64,000 nucleotides of DNA from Trichuris trichiura (taxonomy: Eukaryota > Nematoda > Enoplea > Trichinellida > Trichuridae), in the NCBI GenBank assembly GCA_037903355.1, contig JBAJFE010000027.1, forward strand, positions 620,001-684,000, written 5' to 3'. Positions 37,758-49,266 of the stretch are shown here, piece by piece. Both the position numbers and the translations under genes were made by a program. Numbering within the stretch: the stretch's first letter is position 1; each line of letters opens with the position of its first letter. The notes under the pieces are model-generated. The model saw only the letters and a program-made list of their open reading frames with translations, searched no databases and was not told where the DNA came from.

Positions 37758-38756
37758 ATGTTTGACCCCATGGGGTTTTTAGCACCATTCACTATACGGA
37801 CAAAAATTATCCTACAGTCACTTTGGCAAAGCGGCACTGGTTGGGACGAGAGTATTCCAGATGTTCTGAACGCTAAATGGAGCAGATGGAAGCAAGAGTT
37901 GCATATGCTTCCACAGTTACTAGTTCAGAGAACCCTGGTACCAGTGGACATTAATGCGGTCACAAGCATTGAGCTGCATGCATTTGCGGACGCATCTGAA
38001 AAGGCCTACGGCGCCGTCGTTTATATGAAAGTTGAAACAGTTAGCGCAAACAACTTTGTGAATATGGTTATTGCCAAATCACGCTTAGCTCCATTGAAAA
38101 AGATCACTTTGCCTCAGCTGGAGCAGACAGCCGCATTAGTAGCTGCTCGTCTTGTATGCTACGTGAAACGAGAAATTGAAATGACGGTTGATCGTGTGGC
38201 ATGTTGGAGTGACAGCAAAGTTGCTCTGAGTTGGATACGAAGTCCATCTAAGAGCTGGAAGCCATTTGTACAGAATCGCGTACAAGAAATACAGGCATTA
38301 GTAGATTCAGCGAATTGGTACTACTGCGCAGGGAAAGATAATCCTGCGGATCTTCTAAGTCGAAGGACCACAATAGAAAATCTGAAATCTAATTCTTATT
38401 GGTGGAATGGACCTGCATGGTTGAAAATGCCAGAGGGATCTTGGCCAAAAGATGACAAAATGTCTGAACTGACAGACGTTCACGCACAAACCGTCAAACA
38501 GGAAGGATGTAAGAAAATCGTTGGTTTGCTAGCAGAGCAAAGCAGTGACGTGCAATATGCACTGGTACTACGCTACAGTAGTTTTGAACGCCTGCTAAGA
38601 ATAACAGCTTGGTTGTTTCGTTTCGTGAAGAATTGCCGGCTTCCGAACGAAATGCAGAATTATGGTCTGATCTCTGTGGAAGAGTTGCTGCAAGCAGAGC
38701 GACAGTGGTTCCGAAGAGTTGAAGAGTTCAGAAAGAGTTTCTTGAGGATGAGGTAA
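37758..38756 (+). pseudogene. BEL/Pao RNase H region
   Basis: This frame has 332 residues. MFDPMGFLAPF is the conserved Pao junction after RT. An RNase H fold follows, with HAFADASEKAYGAVVY, then the KITLPQLEQTAAL segment (the Glu position carries a Gln-rich variant of LPRLEL) and WSDSKVALSWI. The C-terminus has GKDNPADLLSR, the conserved end of this domain. It is open for its full length but isolated by stops on both sides. Confidence 0.86.
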
Positions 38757-38764
38757 ACTGCATT

Positions 38765-41227
38765 GTGAAACATAAAGCGTTGCGCAGCTCAAGTAAGCTG
38801 CTGATGTTCGATTCATATTTGGACGAGGACGGACTGTTGAGAGTTGGTGGACGCTTAGAATCTGCTAGCATACAAGAAGCGGCAAAACATCAGATATTGC
38901 TACCACATAATCATGTGGTTGTGGATCTCTTGGTGAGGAGGTGGCACGAACGCCAATTACATGCGGGCGTGCAGCACACACTGGCGATTCTACGTCAGCG
39001 TGTGTGGATACTGCGTGCTAGAAGCTGCGTGAAAAGAAACATTCGTAATTGTGTTGTTTGCAAGGCTCAACGAACTGTTCCGTTTGAGCAAACAATGTCA
39101 TCACTCCCAGTGGAGCGTGTGAAGGCAGCATTTGCTTTTGAAAACACCGGCAGGGATTTTGCTCGACCGATATATGTACGACGAAGAAGGACGTGTGAAA
39201 AGGCATATACAGTGAAACCTCCCTAATCCGAACACGTCGGGGCGGGGGTAGTTCGGATTATGGAGGAGGCTTACAGTAGGCCACAGAAAAGCAGGTAATG
39301 CAATTTTAGATGCATTTTCCTGGTGTCTACAGCGCGATGTCAGCCTCTGCAAGCGGTGAATAGCTTAACGAGGGCAGCAAATTCCGTCTGATTCAGGAAA
39401 ACGATTGACCAGCAGAAACCAGTTTCTTATAAGATGTGGACGCTGTACCGCGAAGCGGCACGGGAAATAGTTCCCGTGTCCTTATTTTCCCATATTCGTA
39501 GTTGCTAGGCAGTTCTGACGGCTCAAAAAGAAATTGAGTTAGCAGGCTGATTATTGTGTGATTTCTGGGCTATTGTAACCTTTGTTCACTGGGTTGCGCA
39601 CAGGTATGCATCCTTCCTTCCACTGTGTAGAATAAGCCCACGAAGTCTAAATTTATTTTATGTGGTCAGTTAATAGTGTCTGCTTCAACAGGCTTTGACG
39701 TTTGCTAACGGCTAAGTCACGAACGCTTTTTAAGCATAAAAGGCGCCGTCCATTACATTCTTCCTGTTCTTCGGCCGGTCACTCCCCTCTTCAATGCTTT
39801 GATTATCTTCACCTTCTTCTCTATCGTGAACATAATGTGCTTCCTTTTATGCATTTGGACAACTGCAAAACCGTATAACACACTAGAACACAGTGATATT
39901 GATTCCCGTATTGCTCTCCTTATACACGGTTTGTTCTCGTATAATGTGTTGGTAATCCTACTTTCAGATAACTGGTAGCCCTACCTTCACATAACACGAT
40001 TCTATTTTTGTGCACACCCTGCAAATAGATTGACAGCCCTCCCGCGGCGTATTCATATACATATGACAAGCTCTGTCCGATGTCAATATTGACCGCTATG
40101 TTGCATATTTCTGTTTATTTGTGGAAGCCTATGTCACGAGGTGAATTGTTGCAGCCAACCTATTGGTCCACATTAGCTCGCCAAAGCCGTGGCTGGACAG
40201 TGCCTATGTTAGCATATACCGGAAGGACCATTGGCTAGTTGTTTGCTGCCCATATAGCCGTTTCCGCCAAATGACTGTGCGTTTCGCACAAGTAGCCTAA
40301 TTATCTTTATTGTGTACTGTCGTTCTATTGTTCTCTTCCACAAATTCGGATTAGAGAGAGATTCGGATTAGAGAGGTTCGGATTAGGGAGGCTTCACTGT
40401 ATATGCCTCTTCACTTGTATGAGAACTCGAGCTATTCACTTAGAGCTCGTAACAGACATGACGGCGCCACGATTCGTTCTGGCTCTTCGGCGTTTTTTCG
40501 CCCGGCCATCATACAATCTGATAACTTCAAGACTTTTAAGTCTGCTAGGCGACAACTACAACAGCTGTTTAGCGAAGACAACTGAGGTCATCCAAAGAGA
40601 ATTGACCAACCACCGCGCACGCTGGAAATTTATAACCGAGACAGCACCATGGACAGATGGATACGGGGAACGGTTGGTGAGATCAGTGAAAGGCCCACTA
40701 CGAAAGACTCTTGGAGAGCTTCGCTGGACGAAGAAGAAATGCGTACCGTACTTTGCAACGTAGAGGCTATGGTCAATGCCAGACCTTTGACCTTTGTGGG
40801 AGAAGCCCCGAAAGATCTGGCCCCCCTCACGCCATCTCATTTTTTAATAGGAAGGCAAAACGCGGAAATTTCAGTTTCACTACCTGAATGTGACACTGCA
40901 GATAGGTCCGTAAGTGGACATACTCTACGACAGCGAGGGAGATATAATCAGCAATTGCTGGCTCACTTCTGGAGAAGATGGAAGGAACAGTATATAACTA
41001 CGCTGTCTGGTAGAAAAAAATGGAACGTCGAACGTGAGAACCCACAAGTGAACGACGTGGTTCTAGTTGCAGAGGATAATGTTCCTCGCCACCGTTTGGG
41101 AATTGTGGTGGAAGCGCTACCAGGACAAGAGGGTCTCTTGCGAACAGTGCGTGTAAAGACTGCAGCGGGAGTGATTTTTCGTCCGACAAGAAAGTTACAT
41201 CTCTTAGAATCCGCTAGCAGTATGTGA
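38765..41227 (+). pseudogene. BEL/Pao integrase, interrupted by a MITE
   Basis: The first part (38765-39209) has the H2C2 zinc-binding domain of integrases (HERQLHAGVQHT, then CVVCKAQR) and the start of the catalytic core. After the 39210-40399 insertion the core resumes in another frame with CMRTRAIHLELVTDM (near 40413-40460), and later VEAMVNARPLTFVGEAP and LTPSHFLIGRQNAE (within 40649-41227). At least one extra frameshift near 40650-40700 splits the region around ERLVRSVKGPLRKTLG. The product would have integrated the cDNA; it is now dead. Confidence 0.86.
39210..40399. mobile_element. Pogo/Tigger-like nonautonomous DNA element nested in BEL integrase
   Basis: This is 1190 bp long. The left end is CAGTGAAACCTCCCTAATCC and the right end, as reverse complement, is CAGTGAAGCCTCCCTAATCC. 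The flanks are TA on each side (39208-39209 and 40400-40401), as for the Tc1/mariner superfamily including pogo. The right end carries three echoes of ATTCGGATTAGRGAGG. No transposase frame is visible. Removing the element reconnects the two halves of the integrase. Confidence 0.85.
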
Positions 41228-41255
41228 TAATGGGCCATGCCCATGGCGGTGAGGA

Positions 41256-41481
41256 TGTTCCGCACATCCCGAACTCTTCCATGCGTCTTACGGTAGAGAC
41301 AACCTGCTAATCTCTGGAACCGATTACGAAGGACTCAGAGAAGTAGTCAGTCAGTCGTTTTCTAGAGTCAGTGTCCGTGCGTGAGTGATATCGGTACTAT
41401 TCTATCGCGCGCCAGTCTGTATTTAAAATCTCCAAATAAAATAGTTATACAGTCCACTATCGACGGCTACCGGCTGTAACA
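41256..41481 (+). repeat. BEL/Pao 3' LTR
   Basis: This 226-bp LTR starts TGTTCCGC and ends GGCTGTAACA. It contains AATAAA at 41435-41440. A short purine-rich run (GGCGGTGAGGA) directly before it is a candidate polypurine tract. Confidence 0.92.
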
Positions 41482-42650
41482 ACGCAAGTGTAGCTGGCCT
41501 CATCCCCAGAGCACCAAGCAGTTTTCACCAAGGCTCACCAATGTCGTCCACTCGTCCAAATCTGGGCGGGATCCACATTTTGGTCCAGCCAAGGACGCCA
41601 TTCCGTCCTCAGCCTCTAGGATGGGCCAAGTAGTTAAGAGGGAACGATGCTGCTGCGCAGAAGAATACGACGATGCACATGTATACGTTTATTCCGACGA
41701 CGTGGTGCGCCCTGGATCAATTGTGAGATGTTCACTGTCCGGGCACGATTATGTAAAAAGGACCAACTGATGGAGGGCGCGTCGTTATTGCTATTGTCGA
41801 TAAACGAACCGTTCCCTTACGTCGACACGAATAAACTTTGTTTTCTTCTACACCCAAAATGGAGAATGTGAGAACGGGAGGGTACGGCTCTGCGAAGTCA
41901 TCTCTTATCGACGGAATATGCGTAACTCCTGAACCGTTTTTCACGGAACATGGCCTCTTGCCCACTTCTTTATCAAATTTGTAAAGTTCCTGTTCGACCA
42001 TCACCGTGAAGGCTATCCGCTACCGAGCGCTAAATATCTTTGAGTGCGGTGCTGCGCCGAACGATTTCGTTTATTTCCTTCCCAGCAAAACACCGCAAGC
42101 ACTGGAAACTGGTCGCACCGCGAACGACCTCAGAAAATATCCTTGCAAGAATGGTCCACCTCGGGTTGCCAACAATTTCCAGCTTTCGACAGCCGCACAG
42201 CGAACGATGTGTCGGCATGCTACGAGCGCTGATGGTTGAAGAAACTCTCTATATGAGCGAAAACACGAAGGCAGAGACCCGCTTCCCCCGTCCAGGGAAC
42301 AATTCTGCTCGTAAATTGAATACGCAGACGCCCCTGCGCATCGAAAGGGCACCAGTGTTCCCAATCGGAAACGCTAACTTCTTTTCCGTTCGGCGCAACT
42401 GTGAATTGCATATTCCCCAATCACACTTCGACGCAGCCGGCAGTTTGTGGCGTTCCTATGCGCCCTTCTGCCAGCAGTTTTCAGAATCATTGTTTGATTT
42501 CATCCGCCTTCCTCTTGGCTCCGACGACCTCCAGCTCTACAGCTCTGGAACCGCACTAGTATCTCCATGGTTCTCCGCGTTTGGTGAGTCACAGCTTATC
42601 GTTCCGTCGGTGGAAGCGAAGCAGGTGTCGCACACGGCACGACGTCAGGC

Positions 42651-43940
42651 GACACTAGCCCAAATTTTGAGTAATTTCGTCCCATCTCCTACCCGCTAAC
42701 AACCTCCAGGATTGGCACAACCGTTGGGTGACGTTCTATCCGCAGCAGACAGCGGATAATTGTTTAATATAGGCACCGTGCTAAAAGAAAGACTCACGTG
42801 TAGCTGGCGTCATCGCCTGAGCAGGAAGCAGTTTTCACCAAGGCCCACCAATCCCGTCCACTCATCCAGATCTGGGCGGGATCTACATTTTGGTCCAGCC
42901 AAGGACACCATTCCCACCTTAGCCTCTAGAGTGGGCCAAATAGTTAAGACGGAAGGATGCTGCAACGCAGAAGAATATGGACGATGCACATGTAATCGTC
43001 CATTCGCAGGACGTGGTGCAGCCTGGATCAATTATGTGATGTTCACTGTGCGGGCAGGATTATGTAAAAAAGGACCAACTGATCGTTATTGCTATTGTCG
43101 ATAAACGAACCGTTCCCTTACGCCGACACGAATTCTTCTACTCCCAAAATGGAGAATGTGAGAACGGGAGGGTACGGCTCTGCGAAGTCATCACTTATCG
43201 ACGGAATGTGCGTAACTCCTGCCCCTTTTTTCACGGAACATGGCCTCTCGCCTACGTGTTTATCAAATTTGTAAAGTTCCTGTTCGACCATCACCGTGAA
43301 GGGTATCCGCTACCGAGCGCTAAATATCTTTGAGTGCGGTGCTGCGCTGAACGAATTCGTTTCTTTCCTTCCCAGCAAAACACCGCAAGCACTGGAAACT
43401 GAACGCACCGCGAACGACCTTAGTGGATATCTTTGCAAGAATGGTCCACCTCGGGTTGCCCAGAATTTCCACCTTTGGACAGCCGCATAGCGAACGATGT
43501 GTCGGCATGCTAGGAGGGCTGATGGTTGAAGAAATTCTCTATAAGAGTAAAAACACGAAGGTAGGGACCCGCTTCCCCCATCCAAGGAACAATTCTGCTC
43601 GTAAATTGAATACGCAGGCGCCTCGGTGCTTCGGAAGGGCACCAGTGTTCCCACTCGGAAACGCTAACTTCTTTTCCGTTTGGCGCAACTGTGAACTGCA
43701 TATTCCCCAATCACACTTCGACGCAGCCCGCAGTTTGTGGCGTTCCTATGCGCCCTTCTGCCAGCAGTTTTATGGAACATTGTTTGATTTCATCCTCCTT
43801 CCTCTTGCCTCCGACGACCTCCAGCTCTACAGCTCTGGAACTGCAATAGTATCTCCACGGTTCTCCGCGTTTGGTGAGTCACAGCTTATCGTTCCGTCGG
43901 TGGAAGCGAAGCAGGTGTCGCACACGACACGGCGTCAGTC
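42651..43940 (+). repeat. Satellite monomer 21
   Basis: This 1290-bp monomer lacks about 20 bp, mainly around 43083 and 43135. It carries a 188-codon open frame (43423-43989) and belongs to the 41-51 kb subfamily. Confidence 0.95.
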
Positions 43941-44416
43941 GACACTAGCCCAAAATTTGAGTAATTTTGTGCACTCTCCTACGCGCTAACAACGTCCAGG
44001 ATTGGCACAACCGTTGGGTGACGTTCTCTCCGCAGCAGACCGCGGATAATTGTTTAATATGGGCACCGTTCTAAAAGAAAGACGCAAGTGTAGCTGGCGT
44101 CATCGCCTGATCAGCAAGCAGTTTTCACCAAGGCTCACCAATGCCGTCCACTCATCCAGATCTGGGCGGGATCCACATTTTGGTCCAGCCCAGGACACCA
44201 TTCCCCCCTTAGCCTTTAGGGTGGGCCAAATAGTTAAGACGGAAGGATGCTGCTACGCAGAAGAATACGACGATGGACATGTAATCGTCCATTCGGACGA
44301 CAGGGTGCACCCTGGATCAATTATGTGATGTTCACTGTGCGGGCCGGATTATGTAAAAAAAGACCAACTGATGGAGGGCGCGTCGTTATTGCTATTGTGG
44401 ATGAAGGAACCGTTCC

Positions 44417-44602
44417 TGTTGGATATTTATTCCTGTTGGATGCATTAACGCGAGTAAAAACAAAAAGAGAAAAAAAATAAGAGCGAACAACGCAGGGGAG
44501 TACACAACCTACAGTACTAATTGCGATAGTAATGTATGAATGTGAGACAGCGTGTTTCATCAACAAAACTAATTGGTGATGTAGACAGCGCCACTGCCAA
44601 CA
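44417..44602 (-). repeat. Copia 3' LTR
   Basis: This is a 186-bp LTR. It differs from the 5' LTR at about a dozen positions and one or two indels by eye. Confidence 0.93.
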
Positions 44603-44613
44603 CCCCTTCTCGC
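44603..44613 (-). promoter_or_regulatory. Copia polypurine tract
   Basis: On the minus strand GCGAGAAGGGG directly precedes the 3' LTR. This is the position and composition of the plus-strand primer. Confidence 0.65.
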
Positions 44614-44624
44614 TGTCTTCATTC

Positions 44625-46118
44625 TCAATTCACCAGACGCAAGTGTCGTACGAATCTGTTCAGCCATTCCTTAGACATAGGTTTCGTCAGTGCGTCAGCC
44701 ATCATTAGATGAGACGGACAGTACTTGACTTCAAGATGATTTCCTTGCCGTAAATCTTTCAGCAGATGATATTTTACGCTTATGTGCTTCGTCCTATCAT
44801 TAAGGCGATCTGATTGGACGAGACGAATGCATCCGTGGTCATTTTCAATTATAGTCGTGGCTTTTGTTTGAGAGATAACAAAGTCTCCAAGTAGTTGCCT
44901 TAACCACAACAATTCTTTAGAAGCTTCTGCCATTGCAAAATACTCGGCTTCAGTAGAAGATAAAGCAACAATCGTTTGCTTCTTTGTAGACCAAGAAATG
45001 ATGGTCTCACCGAGCTGAAACAGATATCCACTGGTTGATTTCCGATCGGCTTTATCTCCTGCCCAATCGGCATCAACGTATCCCTGCAATACAGGCTTGC
45101 TCATCGTACTGAAATATAGCTTCATGTCCTTGGTGCCTGCCAAATAACGTAGCACTCGTTTAACGGATTTCCAATCATACTCTGTAGGCGACTCTACACG
45201 GCGGCACAGTAAACTCACTGCTAAGGCTATGTCTGGTCGGCTAACTGTGGCTATGTACAACAAAGACCCAATGACTTGTCGATACTTGACGCTATTCGGT
45301 AAAGGATCACTGGATTCATTCGTAGTTGATAAATAGCCAGTTTCCATAGGTGTTCCCATCGGCTTTGCTTCTGACATGCCTAACCTTTCGAGCAATTGCT
45401 CTATTTGACCAGACTGATGCAGTAGAAACGAACCATCTTCTTTGCGTTCTATCTGCATTCCCAGATAGTGTGAAACTTTTCCAAGATCCTTGATGACAAA
45501 ATATTTATGTAGTTGTGCACCAACATTTCGCGTAATGGCTTCAGTTTCTCCCGCAACAAGTAAGTCGTCAACATACAATAGTACGTATGTCGTACTGCCG
45601 CTCGATTCCTTTCTTGTGTATAAACATAAGTCTGCTTTTGCGCGCTGGAAACCGAGGTCTGCAAGCGTTTCTGTGGCTTTCTTGTTCCAGGCGCGTGCTG
45701 ATTGTTTCAGGCCATAAATACTGCGTTTCAATCGTAATACAAAATCTTCTTTTCCTGGCTCTTCAAAACCTGGCGGCTGTCGCATGTACAATTCTTCTTG
45801 AATTTCACCGTTGAGGAACGCACATTTTACGTCAAAATGACGAACATGCAGAAAACGTGTAGCTGCTATGCTAAGTAGCGTTCGAATGGTTTCATGTCTG
45901 ACTACAGGTGCAAAAGTTTCATCGTATTCTTCACCGTAGCGCTGCGAGAATCCACGTGCTACCAGCCTTGCTTTATATGTATCGATTGCGCCATCTGCAT
46001 TTCTCTTTAATTTGAATACCCATTTCGACGATATTACCTTGCCTCCAGCAGGTAACTTAACTAGTTCCCAGACTTCTCGATTCCTTAGTGATGTCAGTTC
46101 TTCTTTAGCCGCTGCCAT
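44625..46118 (-). pseudogene. Copia reverse transcriptase + RNase H
   Basis: This is an uninterrupted 497-residue frame. It opens with the RVT_2 start (NREVWELVKLPAGGKVI), then YKARLVARGFSQ, HFDVKCAFLNGEI (first catalytic Asp), RSIYGLKQSARAW and LLYVDDLLVAG (catalytic Asp pair). The RNase H part has DADWAGDKADRKSTSG, then VALSSTEAEYFA, and a C-terminal DRTKHISVKYHL region. All key residues are present, so this part looks enzymatically plausible. It is cut from the upstream integrase frame by a frameshift between about 46120 and 46200. The Copia-class call is firm. Confidence 0.93.
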
Positions 46119-46198
46119 CCATTTGTCCCGTTCATTTAGGTGGTAAACTTAGCATTTCTTCCCATGAAGATGGCTCACTTGCTTTATCAATCAGCACC

Positions 46199-47573
46199 TT
46201 AACTAAGCTTTCGAGGAGGAATGCCTTTGTTAATTCGCTGAGATCTTCGCGGTCCTTGAAGTGATAAATTTTCGTTTCTGCTTGCCTCTGTATTACTTTC
46301 TGACTGTGGTTCATGCCACGGTGACCCAAAGATATCTTCCACATTTACCTGAGTGGCACGTTTAGATGGGTCGATCGACCCATCGATCTCCCCTTCTTGC
46401 ATTAGACTTATTGCCCCTTCTGAAGTCGCTGTTTCTTGTTCTGTAGCACGTGCATACTGTCGATCTTCTTCGACAATTTTTACTGAACGGATTATCCATA
46501 CCTTGTTGCTCGTAGGATCTAGCAGTCTGTAACCTTTCGTAGCGTTGTCATATCCAACGAGAACTCCTTGAACGGCTCTGTCATCCCATTTCTTGCGCTT
46601 CTGCTGAGGCACAAGTGAGTATGCTTTAGACCCAAAGATCCTTATATGATTGAGACTTGGCTTGTTCCCGGTCCAGAGTTCAAATAGCGTCTTCAGAACA
46701 TTTCGACTTGGAAGACGATTCTGCAGATAAGCTGCAGTACAAACAGCTTCACCCCAAAAACGTTCAGGCAATTTGGCATCGACCAACATGCATTTTGCCA
46801 TTTCTACTAGGGCACGATTCTTTCTTTCTGCAACTCCATTTTGTTGAGGTGTATACGGCGCAGAAAACTGATGCTCGATTCCTTTTTGCCTTAAGAAGTC
46901 TTGCAATTCCCGGTTAACGTATTCTCTTCCATTGTCCGTTCGGAACGTGACGGGATTATGGCCAAATTTCGTGTTCATTATAGCAACGTACTTCCTCACG
47001 ACATTAACAGTCTCATCCTTCGTTTTCAGAAGGCGAACGAAAGTAAAACGTGAATAATCGTCTATGAACGTCAACATGTACCGATGACCACTTGGCGTTG
47101 TAGTAGGCATTGGTCCACAGATATCACTGTGCACTAATTCAATCGGTTTCGTAGCTCTACTGTCACTCGTAGGGAAAGGAAGTTGCGCTAGTTTTCCCTT
47201 TATGCAAATTTCACAATTAATTTCAGCATTACATTTCGCCAGTTGAACACCGTCAGCCAATCGTTCATTGTTCAGCCTTCTTATGGCTCCCATGTCGCAA
47301 TGTCCCAAACGTCTGTGCCATCTGGGAATACAAACTTTGTTTTTCATCGTGAAAGCGGCGTCTGTGCGAAACTGGTGTTTCAATTTGAACAATGCGCCAT
47401 CCATAGTTGCCATCGCGATAACAGTTGATTTGGAAGAAATTAAGCATGTAGTCCTTTTAAATGTAATCGTGCAACCGCCACACGTCAAACGTTGGACAGA
47501 TAAAAGTCAGCCTTCAAGCGATGGAACGTACAGTACCTCTTTGACATAAATCCTTTCGGGTCTACGATGCCAC
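46199..47573 (-). pseudogene. Copia integrase
   Basis: The frame 47488-46199 covers the GAG-pre-integrase zinc region (RRLGHCDMGAIRRL, then CEICIKGK), the catalytic core with HSDICGPMP (Asp), FRTDNGREYVN (Asp) and PQQNGVAERKNR (Glu), and the Copia-type C-terminus with WTGNKPSLNHIRIFG. The D-D-E set is complete. Upstream, 47489-47573 continues the element with KEVLYVPSLEG, then a TGA. The 5' boundary is the nested Merlin-like element. Confidence 0.92.
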
Positions 47574-47738
47574 GGCGACGCCGGAAGTGTCAGGCGGCTA
47601 GTTCATAGCGTAATCTACCGCTCTACAGCGTCGTAAGAGGTTATCAGCAGCACAACGGGACCCGATTATCGGTGTAACAGATTAGCGCCGAAGAAATCTG
47701 CTAAACTGAAACGTAATAGGCTCATGCAGTGACCCGGT

Positions 47739-48300
47739 TGTCGGTCTAACGGATTCGCGCCGAAGTATTTCGCTGCACTGCAATGTAATAGCGTCTGTTT
47801 GTGTCACTGATGCGTGTAGTGACCCGTAGGAATCAGCGAAGGTGATGGAATGTAGCACTTGCGCTTTCATTGAAGGTGCGGGAAACACACTGGGGCGTGC
47901 AGGTGTTCAAGCTGAGATCTCGTCTAGCATATCGAGAATAACATCGGAGGTCAACTGTTCGAGCTTCGACGTGCGTTTGTAGACAGGGTAAATCTCATTC
48001 TGCGTTATGTCTGTCGGTCTAACGGAATAGCGCCGAAGTATTTCGCTACACTGCAATGTAATAGCGTCTGTTTGTGTCACTGATGCGTGTAGTGACCTGT
48101 AGGAATTAGCGAAGGTGATGGAATGTAGCACCTGCGCTTGCATTGAAGGTACGGGAAACACAATGGGGCATGCACGTGTTCAAGCTGGGACCTCGTCTAG
48201 CAATTCGAGAAAAACATCGGAGGTCAACTGTCGTAGGTCAACCGAGCTTCGGCGTCCCTTGATAGACAGGGTAAATCTCATTTTGCGTTAAGTCTGTCCC
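47739..48300 (+). repeat. 273-bp tandem repeat (about 2 copies) inside the Merlin-like element
   Basis: TCGGTCTAACGGA occurs at 47741 and 48014, and CGTCTAGCA at 47921 and 48194, giving a period of 273 bp. Copies look over 85% identical by eye. Confidence 0.85.
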
Positions 48301-48346
48301 GGGATCTAGTGGCCATTTCCCATCGACAAGTGAAGGCAGCGTAAAT

Positions 48347-48544
48347 GTGGCACGAAGAAGGCGCAATATTCGTAGGGGCATCGACTGGCTGCAGGAGATA
48401 GTGCCAGACGAAAAAGCGGCTGTGCTTTCCCTGCGCGGCAAGGGACTGATGCACAGCCAGGGCTCCTTCGGTTGCACCCACCCTGACAGGACAAGCCGCC
48501 AGCGCCACAGCCGTTGTCACAGTCAACGGTATGTCGAGCGTTAA
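48347..48544 (+). pseudogene. Remnant of Merlin-type transposase N-terminus
   Basis: This 65-codon frame contains IDWLQEIVPDEKAAVLSLRG and GLMHSQG, which align with the N-terminal region of the Merlin transposase at 61.7-62.9 kb. That region lies just before its zinc ribbon. Downstream, in another frame, PTLTGQAASATAV parallels the AMRLTGGGMAW segment, so a frameshift lies near 48470. The zinc-binding cysteines and the catalytic domain are missing. Confidence 0.65.
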
Positions 48545-48714
48545 CGTTTACTTCCTCTGACGCCTTCTGCCTGATTAGGTACACCCCAGTGAACCCGTCA
48601 GATGCGCCTATAGCGAAATTGACGCGTCGCCTTCATCAGGCTGAGCGCCTGCGTTAGCAGTACGTATGTTTCTTCTCTTTTTGCGTTACTCATTGCTCGC
48701 TTGTTCAGTGATCG

Positions 48715-49160
48715 CTAAATAACGTTACTTTGCGCTATGCTTCTTGTCGTTTGCGCCACGGTCAAAACTGCATAACCCAACAGCAGCAACGAACGCGCGT
48801 TATGTTAAGGTTTAGGCTTAGGCTAGGGCAGAGCACGATGGCCGGCGTCGTTATAGCTCGCACTTGGAAACAATTGCCTGAACGGGCAACTGTTTCCAGG
48901 TGTGCAGCTTTCTTTCGCTAATACGCATCGCGCATGATCGCTAAATAACGTTACTTTGCGCCACGCTTCTTGTCGTTTGCGCCACGGTCAAAACTGCATA
49001 ACCCAAAAGCAGCCACGAACACGGATTGTGTTTAGGTTTAGGCTTAGGCTAGGGCAGAGCACGATGGCCGGCACAATCATAGCTGGCAGTTGGAAACAAT
49101 TGCCAGAACGGGCAACTGTATCCAGGTGTTCGTCGTTCTTTTGGTAATATGCGTCGTTCG
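48715..49160 (+). repeat. 226-bp direct tandem repeat (2 copies) inside the Merlin-like element
   Basis: CTAAATAACGTTACTTTGCG begins at 48715 and again at 48941. Each unit carries a short TTTAGGCTTAGGCTAGG tract followed by GGCAGAGCACGATGGCCGG. Confidence 0.88.
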
Positions 49161-49266
49161 CATCAGTGCGCAGTGAACAATGGCTTAGGGCACCCATTGT
49201 TCAAGTTACGTAGTAATCCCCTTTTGACCTCCTTTGAAGTTGCCGACTGACACTTCCGGCGCCGCC

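Larger units (their letters stand above)
34579..41481 (+). mobile_element. BEL/Pao LTR retrotransposon, decayed, with nested MITE
   Basis: This is a 6903-bp element with two LTRs beginning TGT and ending ACA, flanked by the 5-bp duplication ACGCA (34574-34578 and 41482-41486). Gag with a DUF1759-like core, a retropepsin, RT, RNase H and an integrase follow in the BEL/Pao order, split by stops and frameshifts. A 1190-bp DNA element is inserted in the integrase. The LTRs look roughly nine-tenths identical, so this is an old copy. Confidence 0.94.
34433..42650 (+). repeat. Satellite monomer 20, split by the BEL/Pao element
   Basis: The anchor spacing is 8218 bp. Subtracting 6903 bp of BEL element and a 5-bp duplication leaves 1310 bp. 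The right part (41482 onward) carries a 219-codon open frame at 42040-42699. Confidence 0.95.
47574..49266 (+). mobile_element. Merlin-like nonautonomous DNA element nested in Copia
   Basis: This is a 1693-bp insert. The left end GGCGACGCCGGAAGTGTCAG matches the right end's reverse complement GGCGGCGCCGGAAGTGTCAG at 19 of 20 positions, and the match continues weakly to about 31 bp. I see no convincing target duplication. A plus-strand frame near 48380-48470 resembles the N-terminus of the Merlin transposase at 62674-62949 (DEKAAVLSLRGKGLMHSQ against DEKTAATFLREKALLHSE). No DDE domain is present. Two internal tandem repeats fill much of it. The Merlin link rests on this short protein similarity. 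Confidence 0.72.

Noticed and set aside
39232..40380. Coding content in the nested MITE
   Set aside because: No open frame of useful length or transposase motif is visible.
42040..42699. A 219-codon plus-strand open frame (and its twin at 50845-51504) as a host gene
   Set aside because: Both are satellite monomer sequence; neighbouring monomers break the frame and no known domain is seen. Reported only as a finding.
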